Below are positions 9,926 to 20,621 of a stretch of DNA of 64,000 nucleotides, one piece after another (the stretch's first letter is position 1; each line of letters opens with the position of its first letter). The DNA lies in assembly GCA_021396245.1 (NCBI GenBank), contig WNYE01000053.1:62001-126000 (forward strand). The letters run 5' to 3'. Position numbers and translations under genes: made by a program. Below the pieces are notes generated by a model. It did not search any database. It had not been told where the DNA came from and was given only the letters and a program-made list of their open reading frames with translations. This DNA comes from Sporothrix humicola (lineage: Eukaryota > Ascomycota > Sordariomycetes > Ophiostomatales > Ophiostomataceae).

Positions 9926-12900
9926 TGTGAAAGAAGGTGGGAGAAAACGAGAGAAGAGAAGAAGAAAATGGGTCGATGTCGAATCAAGTCGTGTCGAGGC
10001 GTGAAAGAGAGACAAAGTTGGAGGTGATGACAGACGACCAAAGCGGCATAGAGGATGACGGATGACTGTGCGTTTCTTATATCCTGAATCGAGATTGTCG
10101 AGATGTAGATTCTGTATCCCTTTTTGGTCTGTTTGGTCTCTCCTTATTATTTTTTATTAGTGAAGACTCAAGACCCAGCAAGACCCATGTGCCGTTACTT
10201 CTGGACCTCGACCTTTGCCATGGGTTGGGTGTTGTCGATCTTATCGAATTGTGGCGTGCAGTTCGTCTTACGCATCCATGGGAGGAGCCATGGATTTGGG
10301 GACAGAAGGAGGAGGAGGGCACAGAAAGGAGGCCCAGAAAGAAAATATAAAACAAACGCAACGCTAGGCGGAGAGGAAAAAGAAAGTATTCAAACAAACT
10401 GTAAAAAGGTTTGCGGGAGGCATACAGAATATGGAAAAAGAAATCAAAATGGACGCAAATGACAGACAGGAGACAGACGGACAGTATCCCCGGGAAGCAG
10501 AAAGAAAAAGATCGTCTGTTGCAGTGGAAAAGGAGGCTGCTTTCTTTTTGCAAGGGCTGCATTGACGAGTCAGGGGTACTCGGTTGTGTTGACTGTTGGT
10601 ACGAATTAATGGTATCTCCCAGGTATTCGCATTACCAGACATCGACCGACAGCCAGAGTCGACGGCACAATGGCTTGACATAACACCTTTGTCATCGTCC
10701 TCGGCAGACTTCCGGCAAACAAAATGAAAAGAAAAGAGAAAAGAAAATCAGAATAGCCAAACAAGCTAGGCACAGACTCCCAGGACGACCCAAGAAACAA
10801 AACTGCGACGACAACTGCACCGACTACGACGACAGTTGCGGCTCCCAAGACTCTCTTGCCTGGACCTTTCCCAAGATACCTTCCAAGTCAGGTCCCACTG
10901 CGACCCTTGTATGTTGCACTGCCGTTCGTTTCGACTTTTTTTGGTGGCTTTTTGGTGGCACAACTGGCCGTTTTTAGTCTTTTTTTTGTAGCCGATCCCA
11001 GTGGTACGCTGTGAGTATCTCCGTATTACCAGAGTATTACTACGAGTACTACAACAGAAGCCCAGTGGAAAGGAACGGCGCAGAATCATTCTCAGATAGG
11101 AAGTAGGATGCGTTACGCGGAAAGAGAGAACTCGGAGACAGGCGAACGGAACAGAATCCGGCATCGACATCCTCGACAGTGTCGACAGAACATAAGATTT
11201 TTGACAAATGTGGTGATATGTCGTTTGTGTGAAAAAAGGAGAGAATAAATAATGTAAAAAGAACTTGGCGAACTTCGCATGCACACAATTTTCCACTTTG
11301 CAAACATGATCTCCTCTAGTGCAGGGCTTTCCCGCCGTCTTCCCGCATGTTTTCCATGTTTTTCCTCTTTCTTGTTTTCCTTTTTGTCTATCCTTATGGT
11401 CCCTGAAGAAACTAAAAACAAAAACACGGCTCCCGGTGTGGACCAGACACGACAAACTACTGACTAACACTAATATCGCGCAAGATGTTATGAGCACAAC
11501 GGCTGTCAATCTGTCACTCCATATGGAGACTTCACATGGTAGAAACAGGGACATGGTTTCTTGAGTTTGAAGACAGGAGGGCAAAAGGAAAAGCATGCAA
11601 ATCATAAACAAAATAGGAAGGAAGAGAGATCATCGTTTTGGCTGGAACACTCTGCGACGGAGATGTGCAAGGAACGAGATACTTATTTGTACTTGCAAGG
11701 AAAGCTCGTCTCCTTACTATTCGCCACATGCGCCGTAATAAACTGCCTCGCTGGAGAACAGTGTTAAAGAAAAGTGGAAAGTGCATACGCTGTACCATGG
11801 CTTGGCGTATCGGCAGGCATTTCGTACGAAGTCTTCTTAACTTCGTGAGACGTATGCCGTATGGGGAAGAGTAGACTGTGTTCCGCACTGTCTTTCATAT
11901 TCTGTGCGCATTTCTTCATATGTATTCTCAAAGATCTTCACTTATTTTTGCCTTCACTGTCAATGGACTGACCTTGCTCCTCTGCTACTTAAATCGGAGC
12001 AGATATTCCGCCTCTTCGGGCCGTTGCCGTTCCCTGACCGTTGCACTTTTGTCCTGGTGATACTCAATACTGATAATAAGGAAAACAATCTCGAGACAAT
12101 CTCCAAAGCAAAGCCCGAATCGTGGGGTTTGAATTTCAAAAGTCTGGACCATGAATCATCGCCATGTTCGGCCAGTTTCCGTATTGGCGTGAGAAGAGAA
12201 GTGGGAGTCAGTAGTCAGCCGTACTTGTAGCCAGCCATTGCAGTTCATCCAGTCATTCTGACTTCCAGAGTCGTTTCTATTGTTGTGCCGTGCCGTATTA
12301 TATCAGATCTCTATTTTGTGTTGGCCCGTCGTCTACACAGTATTTCTTTTTCGTCCATTGTCCACGTTGTGCGTTGTACGTTGTACGTCGTACTTCTACT
12401 TATATTTCTTTTTCTTTTCGTCTTCTTGCCTTCTTTTTGTGCCCTCGGCTTTTATTTTTGCTCGCCTCGGCCTTCACCGTCATTTCAACGTCAAGCCAAG
12501 CACAGAGGCACAGCATTTCCAGTATTTCTGTCTTTTGCATGCACGCTTTCTTTTTCCTACAAGGGTATGTTTCCGTTTCGCCGCTCCTTTCCTCTTCTCC
12601 CATTGTCTCCTTTCCCGTCGCCGTCTGTTCCCCATAACTGTTCAAATCCTGCCCTCCTCCTCCTGCTGATCGCTGCCTCTTCCCGTCGCCGCATGCAACC
12701 TTGCTGGCGGGACTGCTCCGGGGGCGTTCCCTAGTCGCTACCCAAACCCTGGGCAAAGTCGCTTCAGAACCCCTGCAATGCAACCCCGTTGGGCTGGCTC
12801 TCCACTAACAACGGCACAACAGTGCAGACATGCGCAAGAATTTGCAGGAATGTACAGAAAAGTGCACTGACTCCGCTAAGAATAGCACGTCAGTCCACTT

Positions 12901-14444
12901 CTGTGCACTTTGCAACCACTCTTTGTCCACAAAGACTTGACTCGAGGTTGAATCTTGACTCGTTTTTTCTGAAGGCGAGTGGATTGCTGTTGGATTTCTG
13001 TGGACTCTTGTCAGGACTTTATTGTCGATCTCTTCGTTTTTGGAAAGGTGTCCACGTTTGCTGTTTCGTCGCTTTCTTCACCAGCGGGGCCAGTGTCTAT
13101 CACTTCTTTTCGTTTTTCTTTTTCTCCTTCTTCAGTCTTTACCATTCGAGCCATTCCACCTCGTCCACCGACTCACTCCAAATATTTTGTGCACATCTTG
13201 TCTGTATTCTCTTTCGTCGTCCCCACTCCGCTGCCGGGAGGGCTCACCGGGGCAGTCGTCCGACAAGTGCGTGTCGAAAGCGTGTCTCGAGAGCTCGCTT
13301 CGCTTGTCGACTGCCGTGGGGGACATCCAAATACGTTGCTGATTTTCATATCTACAGAAATCTTGGCACACATCCAACACATCCTCTTGTCTATCGATTC
13401 TGCAGTCGTTTCTACACTTTGCGAGTCTCGAACGAACTTTCTTGGGTGCAGATCATATGTGAGTGCATGTGTTGATGCAGTCGACAGTCACAGTTGATGT
13501 TCGACAAGCATGTCTTCTGTCTGGATGCATCTCGACAGTCTTCCCATGGACCATCTTGGCTTCTGGGATGCCTCCCCTTGAACGTGCAGCTCTGCCACTC
13601 TGCCCACTCTGCCTGGCCTGGCATCACCCCACAATATTGACAACGCTGTCTTCCTGCCTTCCCTCGTTTGCCTCGTCTTCCTCCTAGAAGGAGTCCTATT
13701 TGTCCTCATTTGGCTTTATTTGTCTTCATTTTGTGAAATGGCCGTCGTTTCCAACAAAGGGGAGATGCAACGCTGGTGTCCTGGTTTCCTGTGATCGACA
13801 TTGGCCTTGTCGCCTCGTCGGCCTCCTGCCTCTTTTCTGTCTGGCATCGTTTTTGTTTGGTCTGTTCTCTCTGGTCTGTCTGCCTTTCTCTTTCTCCCTA
13901 TTGCCCAGCCCTCTGTTCTGTTTCCATTCTGCCATCTTCTGGCTCTCTTCTCGCCTAGCCTATCTCTTCAACCATTATCGAGACCTTGTCCAGTCCGTGC
14001 CTTCGCTTGCAGCCGGTCTCACTGCTTTCGTCCTTGTCCTTTCCTCTTTTCTCTTCACCTCCTTGTCTATCACCTGCCTCCGCTTTCTTTCTTTGCCCGC
14101 CACCTTTCCTCCCACCTTCCCACCTGGTTTCCCCTCCTACCAGATGCCCGCCTTCTCCGAGCTCTCCGCATTCACCTTTCCTCAGTGCGTTTTTGTCGTA
14201 GCTCCCCTCGTAGCTGTCTCTTCATAAAGACCGGATTCCCAAGAAAAAGCAACCAAGTTTCTGTCCCCAATACCTCCATCTTGTACTTTTGTATCATCAT
14301 CCGTTTTTACACAATTTTCTTTTTCTTTCCTGCATATTCTCTTCTTGAAACACCGCCACCTCGTCACCTACATTATCACATTCAGCTTCGTTTCTTCTGC
14401 CTCCTTTCTTCCACCAACCACATCCTCCACCACATCCTCACAAA
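9926..14444. other. 4.5-kb gene-free interval, pyrimidine-rich on the plus strand
   Basis: No reading frame has a recognisable domain, and no convincing spliced gene could be assembled. From about 12,280 to 14,440 the plus strand is strongly C+T biased, giving spurious Ser/Phe/Leu/Cys-rich frames. This could be a long leader or promoter of the kinase-like gene at 14445, or an unannotated non-coding transcript. Confidence 0.5.
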
Positions 14445-15647
14445 ATGTCTGTCGATACTTTCAAGATGCCCCTCAGCACCGAGGACCTTTCCCTCGAGTG
14501 GCTGCAGGCCGTCTTCAAGGACTCGTCCATCTCGGGCTACGAGGTGACGGACGCGCGTCTGTTTGAGACGACCAGCAAGCTGTATGTGACGCTGAGCTAC
14601 GAGGGCGACAGCACGGGCAAGCCGACCAAGGTGCTGCTCAAGGGCGGCTTCAGCCCCGTCATGTTTGCGACGCCCGGCTACAAGCCGATCCTGATCCGGG
14701 CGTACACGCGCGAGGTGGACATGTTCTCCAAGTTTGTGCCGACGCTGCCCGCCGACGCCGTGCTGCAGGTGCCCAAGGTCTACTGGGCGGGCGCCAACGA
14801 CGACAATGCCATTCTGGCCATGGAGGACCTGGCGGCGGCGGGCTACACGTTTGGCGACCCGACGCGCACTTACAGTCTCGAGGCCGTCTACTCGGGCGTC
14901 GAGCAGCTGGCCGTGCTGCACGCAAAGACGTGGGGCTGGTCGACCAAGGCGGCCGAGTCGGACAAGGCGGCCGAGGTCGCGTGGCTCGAGCCCAACATTT
15001 ACGACGTCACGATGCGCGGCCTGCTGGGCATGTGGGACGAGCTGATTCTCGGTGCGGACCGCCCTCCGTTGCCGTCCATCCTCAAAGACTCGCGTGAGCG
15101 TACGTCCCGCGCCCTCGAGACCTACTTTTCGTCGCGCAACCCGCGCTTCCGCTGCCTCGTGCACGGCGACCCCCACAGCGGCAACACGTATCTGAAAGAC
15201 GACAACAAAGACGTCCGGTTCCTGGACTGGCAGATCGCCCACGTCGGCACCGCCTTCCACGACCTGGCCTACTTCTTGGTCAGCATGCTGACCGTCGAGG
15301 AGCGCCGCGAGCACGAGCCGGCCGTGCTCGACAAGTACCTCGAGGCCCTGGCCCGCAACGGCGGCCCGACGCTGACCCGCGACGACCCCGAGGTCATGAT
15401 CGAGTACCGCAAGGCCGTGCTGACGGGCCTCGGCTGGGTCCTGACGCCGCACTCGATGCAGGCCAAGGCGCGTGTGGCCGCCATGGTCGAGCGTTATGCG
15501 GCGGCCATTGTCGACCACAAGACGATTGAGCTGCTGACGGAGATTGCCGACGCCGAGGACAAGAAGACGGCTGCTGCGTCGACGGCAAACGACGCCAAGG
15601 CCAGCGTCTCTGTTGGTGTCGCGGAGGTTTCCGGCGAGACTGCATAA
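14445..15647 (+). CDS. APH/CHK-like phosphotransferase
   Basis: Single exon, 400 residues. It has the aminoglycoside/choline-kinase fold signature: an N-lobe with VLLKGG (ATP-anchoring Lys), the catalytic loop HGDPHSGNTYL near residue 240 (HGDxxxxN Brenner motif), and the metal-binding FLDWQIAHVGTAFHDLAYFL segment. The last 40 residues are Ala/Lys-rich and probably disordered. Fungal members phosphorylate unknown small alcohols or amino sugars in the cytosol; resemblance is closest to the ecdysteroid-kinase-like/DUF1679 side. Codons are strongly GC3-rich, which creates a long antisense open frame that I do not count as a gene. The preceding 4.5 kb holds no gene. Confidence 0.87.
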   Translation: MSVDTFKMPLSTEDLSLEWLQAVFKDSSISGYEVTDARLFETTSKLYVTLSYEGDSTGKPTKVLLKGGFSPVMFATPGYKPILIRAYTREVDMFSKFVPTLPADAVLQVPKVYWAGANDDNAILAMEDLAAAGYTFGDPTRTYSLEAVYSGVEQLAVLHAKTWGWSTKAAESDKAAEVAWLEPNIYDVTMRGLLGMWDELILGADRPPLPSILKDSRERTSRALETYFSSRNPRFRCLVHGDPHSGNTYLKDDNKDVRFLDWQIAHVGTAFHDLAYFLVSMLTVEERREHEPAVLDKYLEALARNGGPTLTRDDPEVMIEYRKAVLTGLGWVLTPHSMQAKARVAAMVERYAAAIVDHKTIELLTEIADAEDKKTAAASTANDAKASVSVGVAEVSGETA

Positions 15648-15803
15648 GTGTAGGATAGTGTTACGATATGATATGTCCTCTGTATATGAATAAAATAGTT
15701 ATGATTTGACTTTATGCGAGTAGATACTGTTTTTATCAAAACTATATCTGTGAATTATGAACAAATGTTGAGCACATAATTTTGTGCCACTCTTGAACGG
15801 CAT

Positions 15804-16787
15804 CTACTTACTCTCAATGCTGCCAATGCCCTCCAGTCCTTTCACAGCTTCAGCGACCTCTGCCCATGCCTTGTCTTCCGGATAGAGTTGGCTCCACAGA
15901 TACGCCCACGTCACTTTCTGGACGGCGCCCAGTCTCTCGACGCTTCCGTCCAGCGTTTCGGCCGTGTCCCAGCCAGAAATGCCGCCGAAGCCGTGCTTGC
16001 CGCCCTTGACCTTGAAAGAGGCCTTGGGCGACGGCCCCAAAACAAACGGATCGTTGTGCCAGTCGGCGCCGCGGACTGTCAAGTGAGGGCCGACATCTTC
16101 GTCGCCCCAAGCAATAAGGGCGGGAGTGGTCATGCCCGAAAAGTCGACGTCATAAAAAGGCACCATGGTCTTGCCGTTCTCGGACAGATCATCGCCGCCT
16201 TTGCCGGTGCCGCCAATGACAACGCCGGCCTTGATGCGAGCGTCTTTGCCCTTGGACACAGTACCATCGCGAGGGTCCGTGTTGGTGGCGCCCAGCAGGA
16301 CACTGGCCGTCATGGCTCCCAAAGAATGGCCGGCGACAGCAACACGCTCGCGGTCGAGCTGCCCCTTTGACAAAAAGGGAACGCTGTCCTCAATCTCGTC
16401 GAGACGGTCGAGCAGTGTCGACATGTCCTGGACGCGCGAGTCGAGGAAGAGCTCTCTGATCGACTCGTTGGTCATTTCGAAACCGAGGGCCTTGGAGCTC
16501 AAGTGCGTGGGCTGCAGGACAACAAAGCCGTGGCCGGCATAAAACTCGACGAGAGGCGCATAGCCTTGCTGCGACGACAGCCAGTCGCTGCGGCCGTGGC
16601 CGTGGGAAAATAGGAGGATGGGGAATGGCTTGCCATCCTTGCGGGGAGAAGCAGGAGCCGTCACTCTCAGCACGAGGTCAACACGCCGTTCAGGTGTTTT
16701 GAGGACAAGGGGAGAATAGACGACAAACGGCTGCGCGTCGGGAGCCGGAATCTTGGCCGCATCGCCAATGCTTGTGTGGGAGATCAT
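15804..16787 (-). CDS. Alpha/beta hydrolase (chlorophyllase/PAF-acetylhydrolase-like)
   Basis: Single exon, 327 residues. The oxyanion region ILLFSHGHG is followed by the nucleophile elbow GHSLGA, the acid strand ALIAWGDEDVGPH and a catalytic-His candidate in GGKHGFGG. No signal peptide, so probably cytosolic. Length and the HGxG...GHSLG arrangement match bacterial/fungal dienelactone-hydrolase or chlorophyllase-type esterases; the natural ester is unknown. It converges with the APH-like gene (stop codons 156 nt apart). Confidence 0.88.
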   Translation of the reverse strand: MISHTSIGDAAKIPAPDAQPFVVYSPLVLKTPERRVDLVLRVTAPASPRKDGKPFPILLFSHGHGRSDWLSSQQGYAPLVEFYAGHGFVVLQPTHLSSKALGFEMTNESIRELFLDSRVQDMSTLLDRLDEIEDSVPFLSKGQLDRERVAVAGHSLGAMTASVLLGATNTDPRDGTVSKGKDARIKAGVVIGGTGKGGDDLSENGKTMVPFYDVDFSGMTTPALIAWGDEDVGPHLTVRGADWHNDPFVLGPSPKASFKVKGGKHGFGGISGWDTAETLDGSVERLGAVQKVTWAYLWSQLYPEDKAWAEVAEAVKGLEGIGSIESK

Positions 16788-17011
16788 TCTGAGGGTGAGA
16801 GGGGTGGATAAAATGAGCGAGAAGGTATTCTTGAAACTTTCTTATTTTTTTCTGATTTTTATGTATCTCTTTATCGTCCAAAATCAAATGCTAATCTACA
16901 CTTATATACGTGGTGCCGGTGAGATCGTGTTGTTCGGGGTTAAACATCGACCGATCCCGATCCGGCGATAATCTTGTTTGTACACACCAGTTCGAATCCT
17001 TAAAGTCCGCA

Positions 17012-17025
17012 CCGCCGCCCGGCGG
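17012..17025. repeat. GC-rich inverted repeat
   Basis: CCGCCG and CGGCGG arms around a 2-nt centre, 66 nt past the amidase stop on its strand. It could fold in RNA. Confidence 0.5.
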
Positions 17026-17035
17026 ATCTTTTGAG

Positions 17036-17087
17036 CCTCACTCACTTCGTTCGTTCGCTAAGTGTCCTCACTCGCTGCGCTCGTTCG
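17036..17087 (+). repeat. Two 22-nt direct repeats next to the amidase stop
   Basis: Copies at 17036-17057 and 17066-17087 agree at 19 of 22 positions (CCTCACTC, two variable blocks, TCGTTCG). They begin 3 nt past the amidase stop on the minus strand and look unlike surrounding DNA. Similar CGAACGA...GTGAGTGAG strings are familiar from organellar and prokaryotic spacers; origin here is unresolved. Confidence 0.6.
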
Positions 17088-17090
17088 TAA

Positions 17091-18737
17091 TCAAACACCG
17101 TTGGCCTTCGGCTCAGAAATCGCCGCCAACACGCTCCGGCACATGCCAATCACCTTCTCCTCCTCCAGCCGCCGCGCCACAAGCTGCAGGCTAATCGGCA
17201 GCCCGTGCATCGTCTCGGCATCGTAGCCAGCCGCCACCTTCTTGTCGCTCTCGCTGAGGGGAGCGTAGTCTGCCGACGTCACATCGACAGGCGCATCCAC
17301 CACCTTGTCCACCACCAGGCCCGTCGGGAACGACATGGCCGCGTAGTCCAGCACGTTGTACACGCCCGTGTAGCCGACGTGCTCAAACGTGCCGTGCTTG
17401 ACCGTGTTGAACGGGATCGTCGGGCACAGCAGCGCGTCCAGCCCGGCCGCGTTCCACCGGTCCAGGTACTTGCCCTGGAACGCCGACCGCTCCATGTGCA
17501 GCTTCCACATGTCCGCCGTGCCCAGCTCCGTCGCCGTGCCGTACATGTGCATCTCGGGGCGCAGCGGCTCACCCGTGCGGTCCAGCTCGTACTGGATCGT
17601 CTTGCCGCCGTCCGCCACAAACATCCGCGCCAGCAGCCGCGTGCCCTCGGCCTGGTCCACCGGGTCCCAGTCGACAATCGTGTGCCCGGCGGCCGCCAGA
17701 CGGGCGACGGCCAACTTGAGGGCGCGCGCGACGGGCGGCGTCGGGCGCACAACGCCGTCGTGCCACAGCACGCCAATCGTCAGCTTCTTGGGGATGTCAA
17801 CCGAGTGCTCGTGTCTCCAGGGGATGGGCAGGCACTTGGAGTCGGTCAGCCAGGGCTGGCCGTCGAGAACAGCGCGCGTGTAGGCCTCGATGTCGTCGAG
17901 CGTGCGTGCAAGAGGGCCGTTGACCGACTGCACGGCTTCCTGGCCGGGCATGCCCGACCGGCAGTTGCGCACAGGGAACCGACCGCCCGATGCGCGCAGC
18001 GTGAACAGGCCCGTGCACGCCGCGGGGATGCGCAGAGAACCGCCGATATCCGAACCCACACCGAGACAGCTGCCACCGAAAGCAATCAGTGCCGACTCGC
18101 CGCCCGACGAGCCACCGGGAGTCACGCCGCGGTGCAGGGGGTTGATTGTGCGGCCAAAGACGTTGTTGACCGTCTCGGCAATCATCATCGCCGTCGGCAC
18201 GTTCGTCTTGACGTAGGGGATGGCGCCCTGGGCCTCGAGGACAGCCACGAGCGCCGAGTCGGCCGCCGCCGGGTCGCCGACGTGCGACGCAAAACCGACC
18301 GTCGAGTCGAGGCCCTTGACGTTGATGTTGTCCTTCAGGGAAACGGGCAGGCCGTGCAGAGGGCCCACGACCTTGCCCGTCTCCTTGAGGTACGCGTCGC
18401 GCGCCGCCGCCGTCTCCAGCGCCCGGTCAAAGCACGTCTCCGCCAGGCAGTTCAGCAGCTGCTGTGCCGCCACCGCCCGCTTGCAAAACGCCCGCGTCAC
18501 CGCCACGCTCGTCAGCGCGCCCGATGCCAGCTGCGGGATCAGCTCCGAAGCCGTCGATTCCGTGATCCGCAGCTCCTCCTCCGTGAACCACCCGGACGCC
18601 GCCGGCCAGCCCGTAATGTCGTCCTGGTCTGCGGGCGGCAGCAGCTCGTCGGGCACCAGCCACTCCTTGGGCAGCGACGCCGCCAGCTGCTCACGCTTCT
18701 GCGCCGCCAGCGCTTCCCATGACTTTCCTTGTGTCAT
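17091..18737 (-). CDS. Amidase-signature family hydrolase (acetamidase-like)
   Basis: Single exon, 548 residues, normal for fungal acetamidase/general amidases. The Ser-cisSer-Lys triad is complete: Lys135 in SLKDNINVKG, cis-Ser210 in TPGGSSGGESA and nucleophile Ser234 in GSDIGGSLR. It should hydrolyse a carboxylic amide to acid and ammonia in the cytosol, often under nitrogen regulation. The C-terminal half contains the substrate-channel region with LDALLCPTIPFN. Adjacent genes include an esterase-like hydrolase and, further right, a Zn2Cys6 regulator and MFS carrier, compatible with nitrogen-source use. Substrate is not predictable. A long plus-strand open frame over it is a GC3 shadow. Confidence 0.93.
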   Translation of the reverse strand: MTQGKSWEALAAQKREQLAASLPKEWLVPDELLPPADQDDITGWPAASGWFTEEELRITESTASELIPQLASGALTSVAVTRAFCKRAVAAQQLLNCLAETCFDRALETAAARDAYLKETGKVVGPLHGLPVSLKDNINVKGLDSTVGFASHVGDPAAADSALVAVLEAQGAIPYVKTNVPTAMMIAETVNNVFGRTINPLHRGVTPGGSSGGESALIAFGGSCLGVGSDIGGSLRIPAACTGLFTLRASGGRFPVRNCRSGMPGQEAVQSVNGPLARTLDDIEAYTRAVLDGQPWLTDSKCLPIPWRHEHSVDIPKKLTIGVLWHDGVVRPTPPVARALKLAVARLAAAGHTIVDWDPVDQAEGTRLLARMFVADGGKTIQYELDRTGEPLRPEMHMYGTATELGTADMWKLHMERSAFQGKYLDRWNAAGLDALLCPTIPFNTVKHGTFEHVGYTGVYNVLDYAAMSFPTGLVVDKVVDAPVDVTSADYAPLSESDKKVAAGYDAETMHGLPISLQLVARRLEEEKVIGMCRSVLAAISEPKANGV

Positions 18738-20621
18738 GTTGTGTGTGGATGTTTGTGAGGTGTGAGGTGTGTTGAGGTAGGGTTGTGTCGAGAATGTGGG
18801 TGTGAATCGTTATCGCTGATGAGAAAAGACAAGATAAAAGATATCCAAAACGAAATTCAAGGGGAAAACAAAAGAGGAAATGCAAACGAAATGAAAGAGG
18901 AAAATAAGAACAAAAGGAGCAAAAGACAAATGAATAAAAAGATATGCTCAACGTCCAAGATAAAGCATCGTCTAAACTCGAAACAGGAATCAACCTTTCG
19001 TGTCTTTCGCTTTCCCTTCGCCGTCTATCGGCTGCCGAGGGTTCTTCTCTTTTCTGGGGCTTCTTTTGGTCTCCTCTTTTGTCGTCAACGTCTCCTTTCG
19101 CTTTCTTCGTTCTCTCGCGTGTTGTGGATATATTCCGGTTCTTGTTTTTTGTTTCCTGCCTTTGCCTTTCCGCTCTCAGTCTTCGTCTTTCCACGGTCTG
19201 CGTATTGCTTTCCCGTTTGGTAGATTTCAAGCAAGCTTGCCTCATCTTCCTGCCCGCTGTCGTGGCGGAAGCCGTGTTGCTGCGACACACATAGATTCCC
19301 TTCCTAAACGAGGCTAGTGGCGAGTCGTGTGCCATTCCCCTCCTTTGTTTTCCCCCTCGTGTCTGGAGAAAGCTCGCTAGCTTGATGGGCGGCCACTCAA
19401 TTAGGTCATGTTAACCCATTAACCTCTTAGCCTCGCCTCGTGGATGGTGGATGTCGATGTGGATGTCCATGGCTCAAGTGAAGATGGATGGCTCGATGGA
19501 TGGCCGGTAGGCCCGCTCCCACGCTGCGTTCCCGGCAAAAGATAGACTGCGGATTCGACAAGTGGATTCGGGGTTTTTGCTCTTTGCTCTCGTCTCTCGA
19601 GAGTCGCACGATATCGTCGCTTGACGGAGTCTCTGTATCTCCGTTCTTCGCTGCGAGTTGCAATCTGCGTTGCGACCCCGGAATTCCAGATTCCAGATTC
19701 GCCGTGTTTCCATGCTTGGTCCGTACTGGGCAGTGGCGACTGCTGGCTGTTGGAGTCCTTTGGATTCTTGTGTTATCAACGGGAGCGGGACCCGCCGAAT
19801 CCTATCCAACGAGACCCAACGACTCCCCCAACGAATCAGTTTCCGCCTGTTAGTGTTCTCTTTTCGAAGGACGTGCGTTGGATGTGCGTTCGGCGCTGAT
19901 AACTGCATGCCACGCTGTGGACGGAAATAAAATCAAAACATGCGTTCAAAGGGCTGGATAAAAAGTTTCAAAATACATCAAAACAGGAAACAAAACAAAA
20001 TAAAGTAAAGATAGAACGAGTTGCCGTCATATTTCATCATAATCCATATCCATCATGCAGCCAGATAAGCCAGTCCAGTATCCAATATCGTCCCATCCGA
20101 TATCCGATATCCAATATCCAGGAATCCAATATCCTTATCCAAGGGTGCCATTTCATCCAAAGAAGAAAGCAATCATCCAAAGCTGAACCAAAAGTCATTA
20201 AGACCAAAAAATGCCCAAAAGGGAAAGAAAACATGCAAGCTCAGCTTACAGCTGTAGTAAGAATCCCAATAAATCCCATGGACCCAAGAAATAAAAAAAC
20301 GCCCGCCACGCTAACCAAAACGTGGAAAAAAGACACGACAAATCAATATCCAAAATGTCAAAAAGTGTCAAAAGTGTCAAAACACCAAATGGTAAAACAC
20401 GCTCGCGTCGCCACTCTCCACTTGACTTTGCCGGTCCGACTGCCGTACTCCGTAAACCCGGTCATGCCTCGTTCTCTTTTGCTTTTTCTTTTCTCGTACT
20501 CGTACGTAATTTGAGGCTCAGGTCACAGGATCGCGTGATGCTTTACCCCATACCCCAGATCAGGAAAGTCCACAAAATGGACAAATCCAGAATGTCTGGA
20601 ATCTCCAGACTGCCCAGACTT
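18738..20621. other. 1.9-kb spacer between amidase and regulator
   Basis: No gene recognised. Amidase promoter on the left, an imperfect CCAATATCC repeat patch near 20.1 kb, and the 3' flank of the regulator on the right. Confidence 0.55.
20071..20142 (+). repeat. Imperfect TCCAATATCC/TCCGATATCC repeats
   Basis: Several degenerate 10-nt units in about 70 nt, non-coding. Confidence 0.6.

Larger units (their letters stand above)
16788..17090. other. Spacer with hairpin and 22-nt repeats
   Basis: Promoter side of the hydrolase and 3' flank of the amidase. The part next to the amidase stop has a GC hairpin and two near-identical 22-nt repeats, listed separately. Confidence 0.6.

Noticed and set aside
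12280..14227. Several overlapping Ser/Phe/Cys-rich open frames
   Set aside because: Translations of a CT-rich tract in all three frames; no start context, splice pattern or domain.
14382..15518. Long antisense open frame over the APH-like gene
   Set aside because: Arises from high GC3 of the sense gene; His/Arg/Val-rich with no motif. Same reasoning for those at 17205-18722, 25141-26439 and 61413-62777.
16981..17012. tRNA-like TTCGAATCC string near the amidase
   Set aside because: Looks like a T-loop/B box, but the flanking bases do not pair as a T-arm and no matching acceptor or anticodon arm is found upstream.
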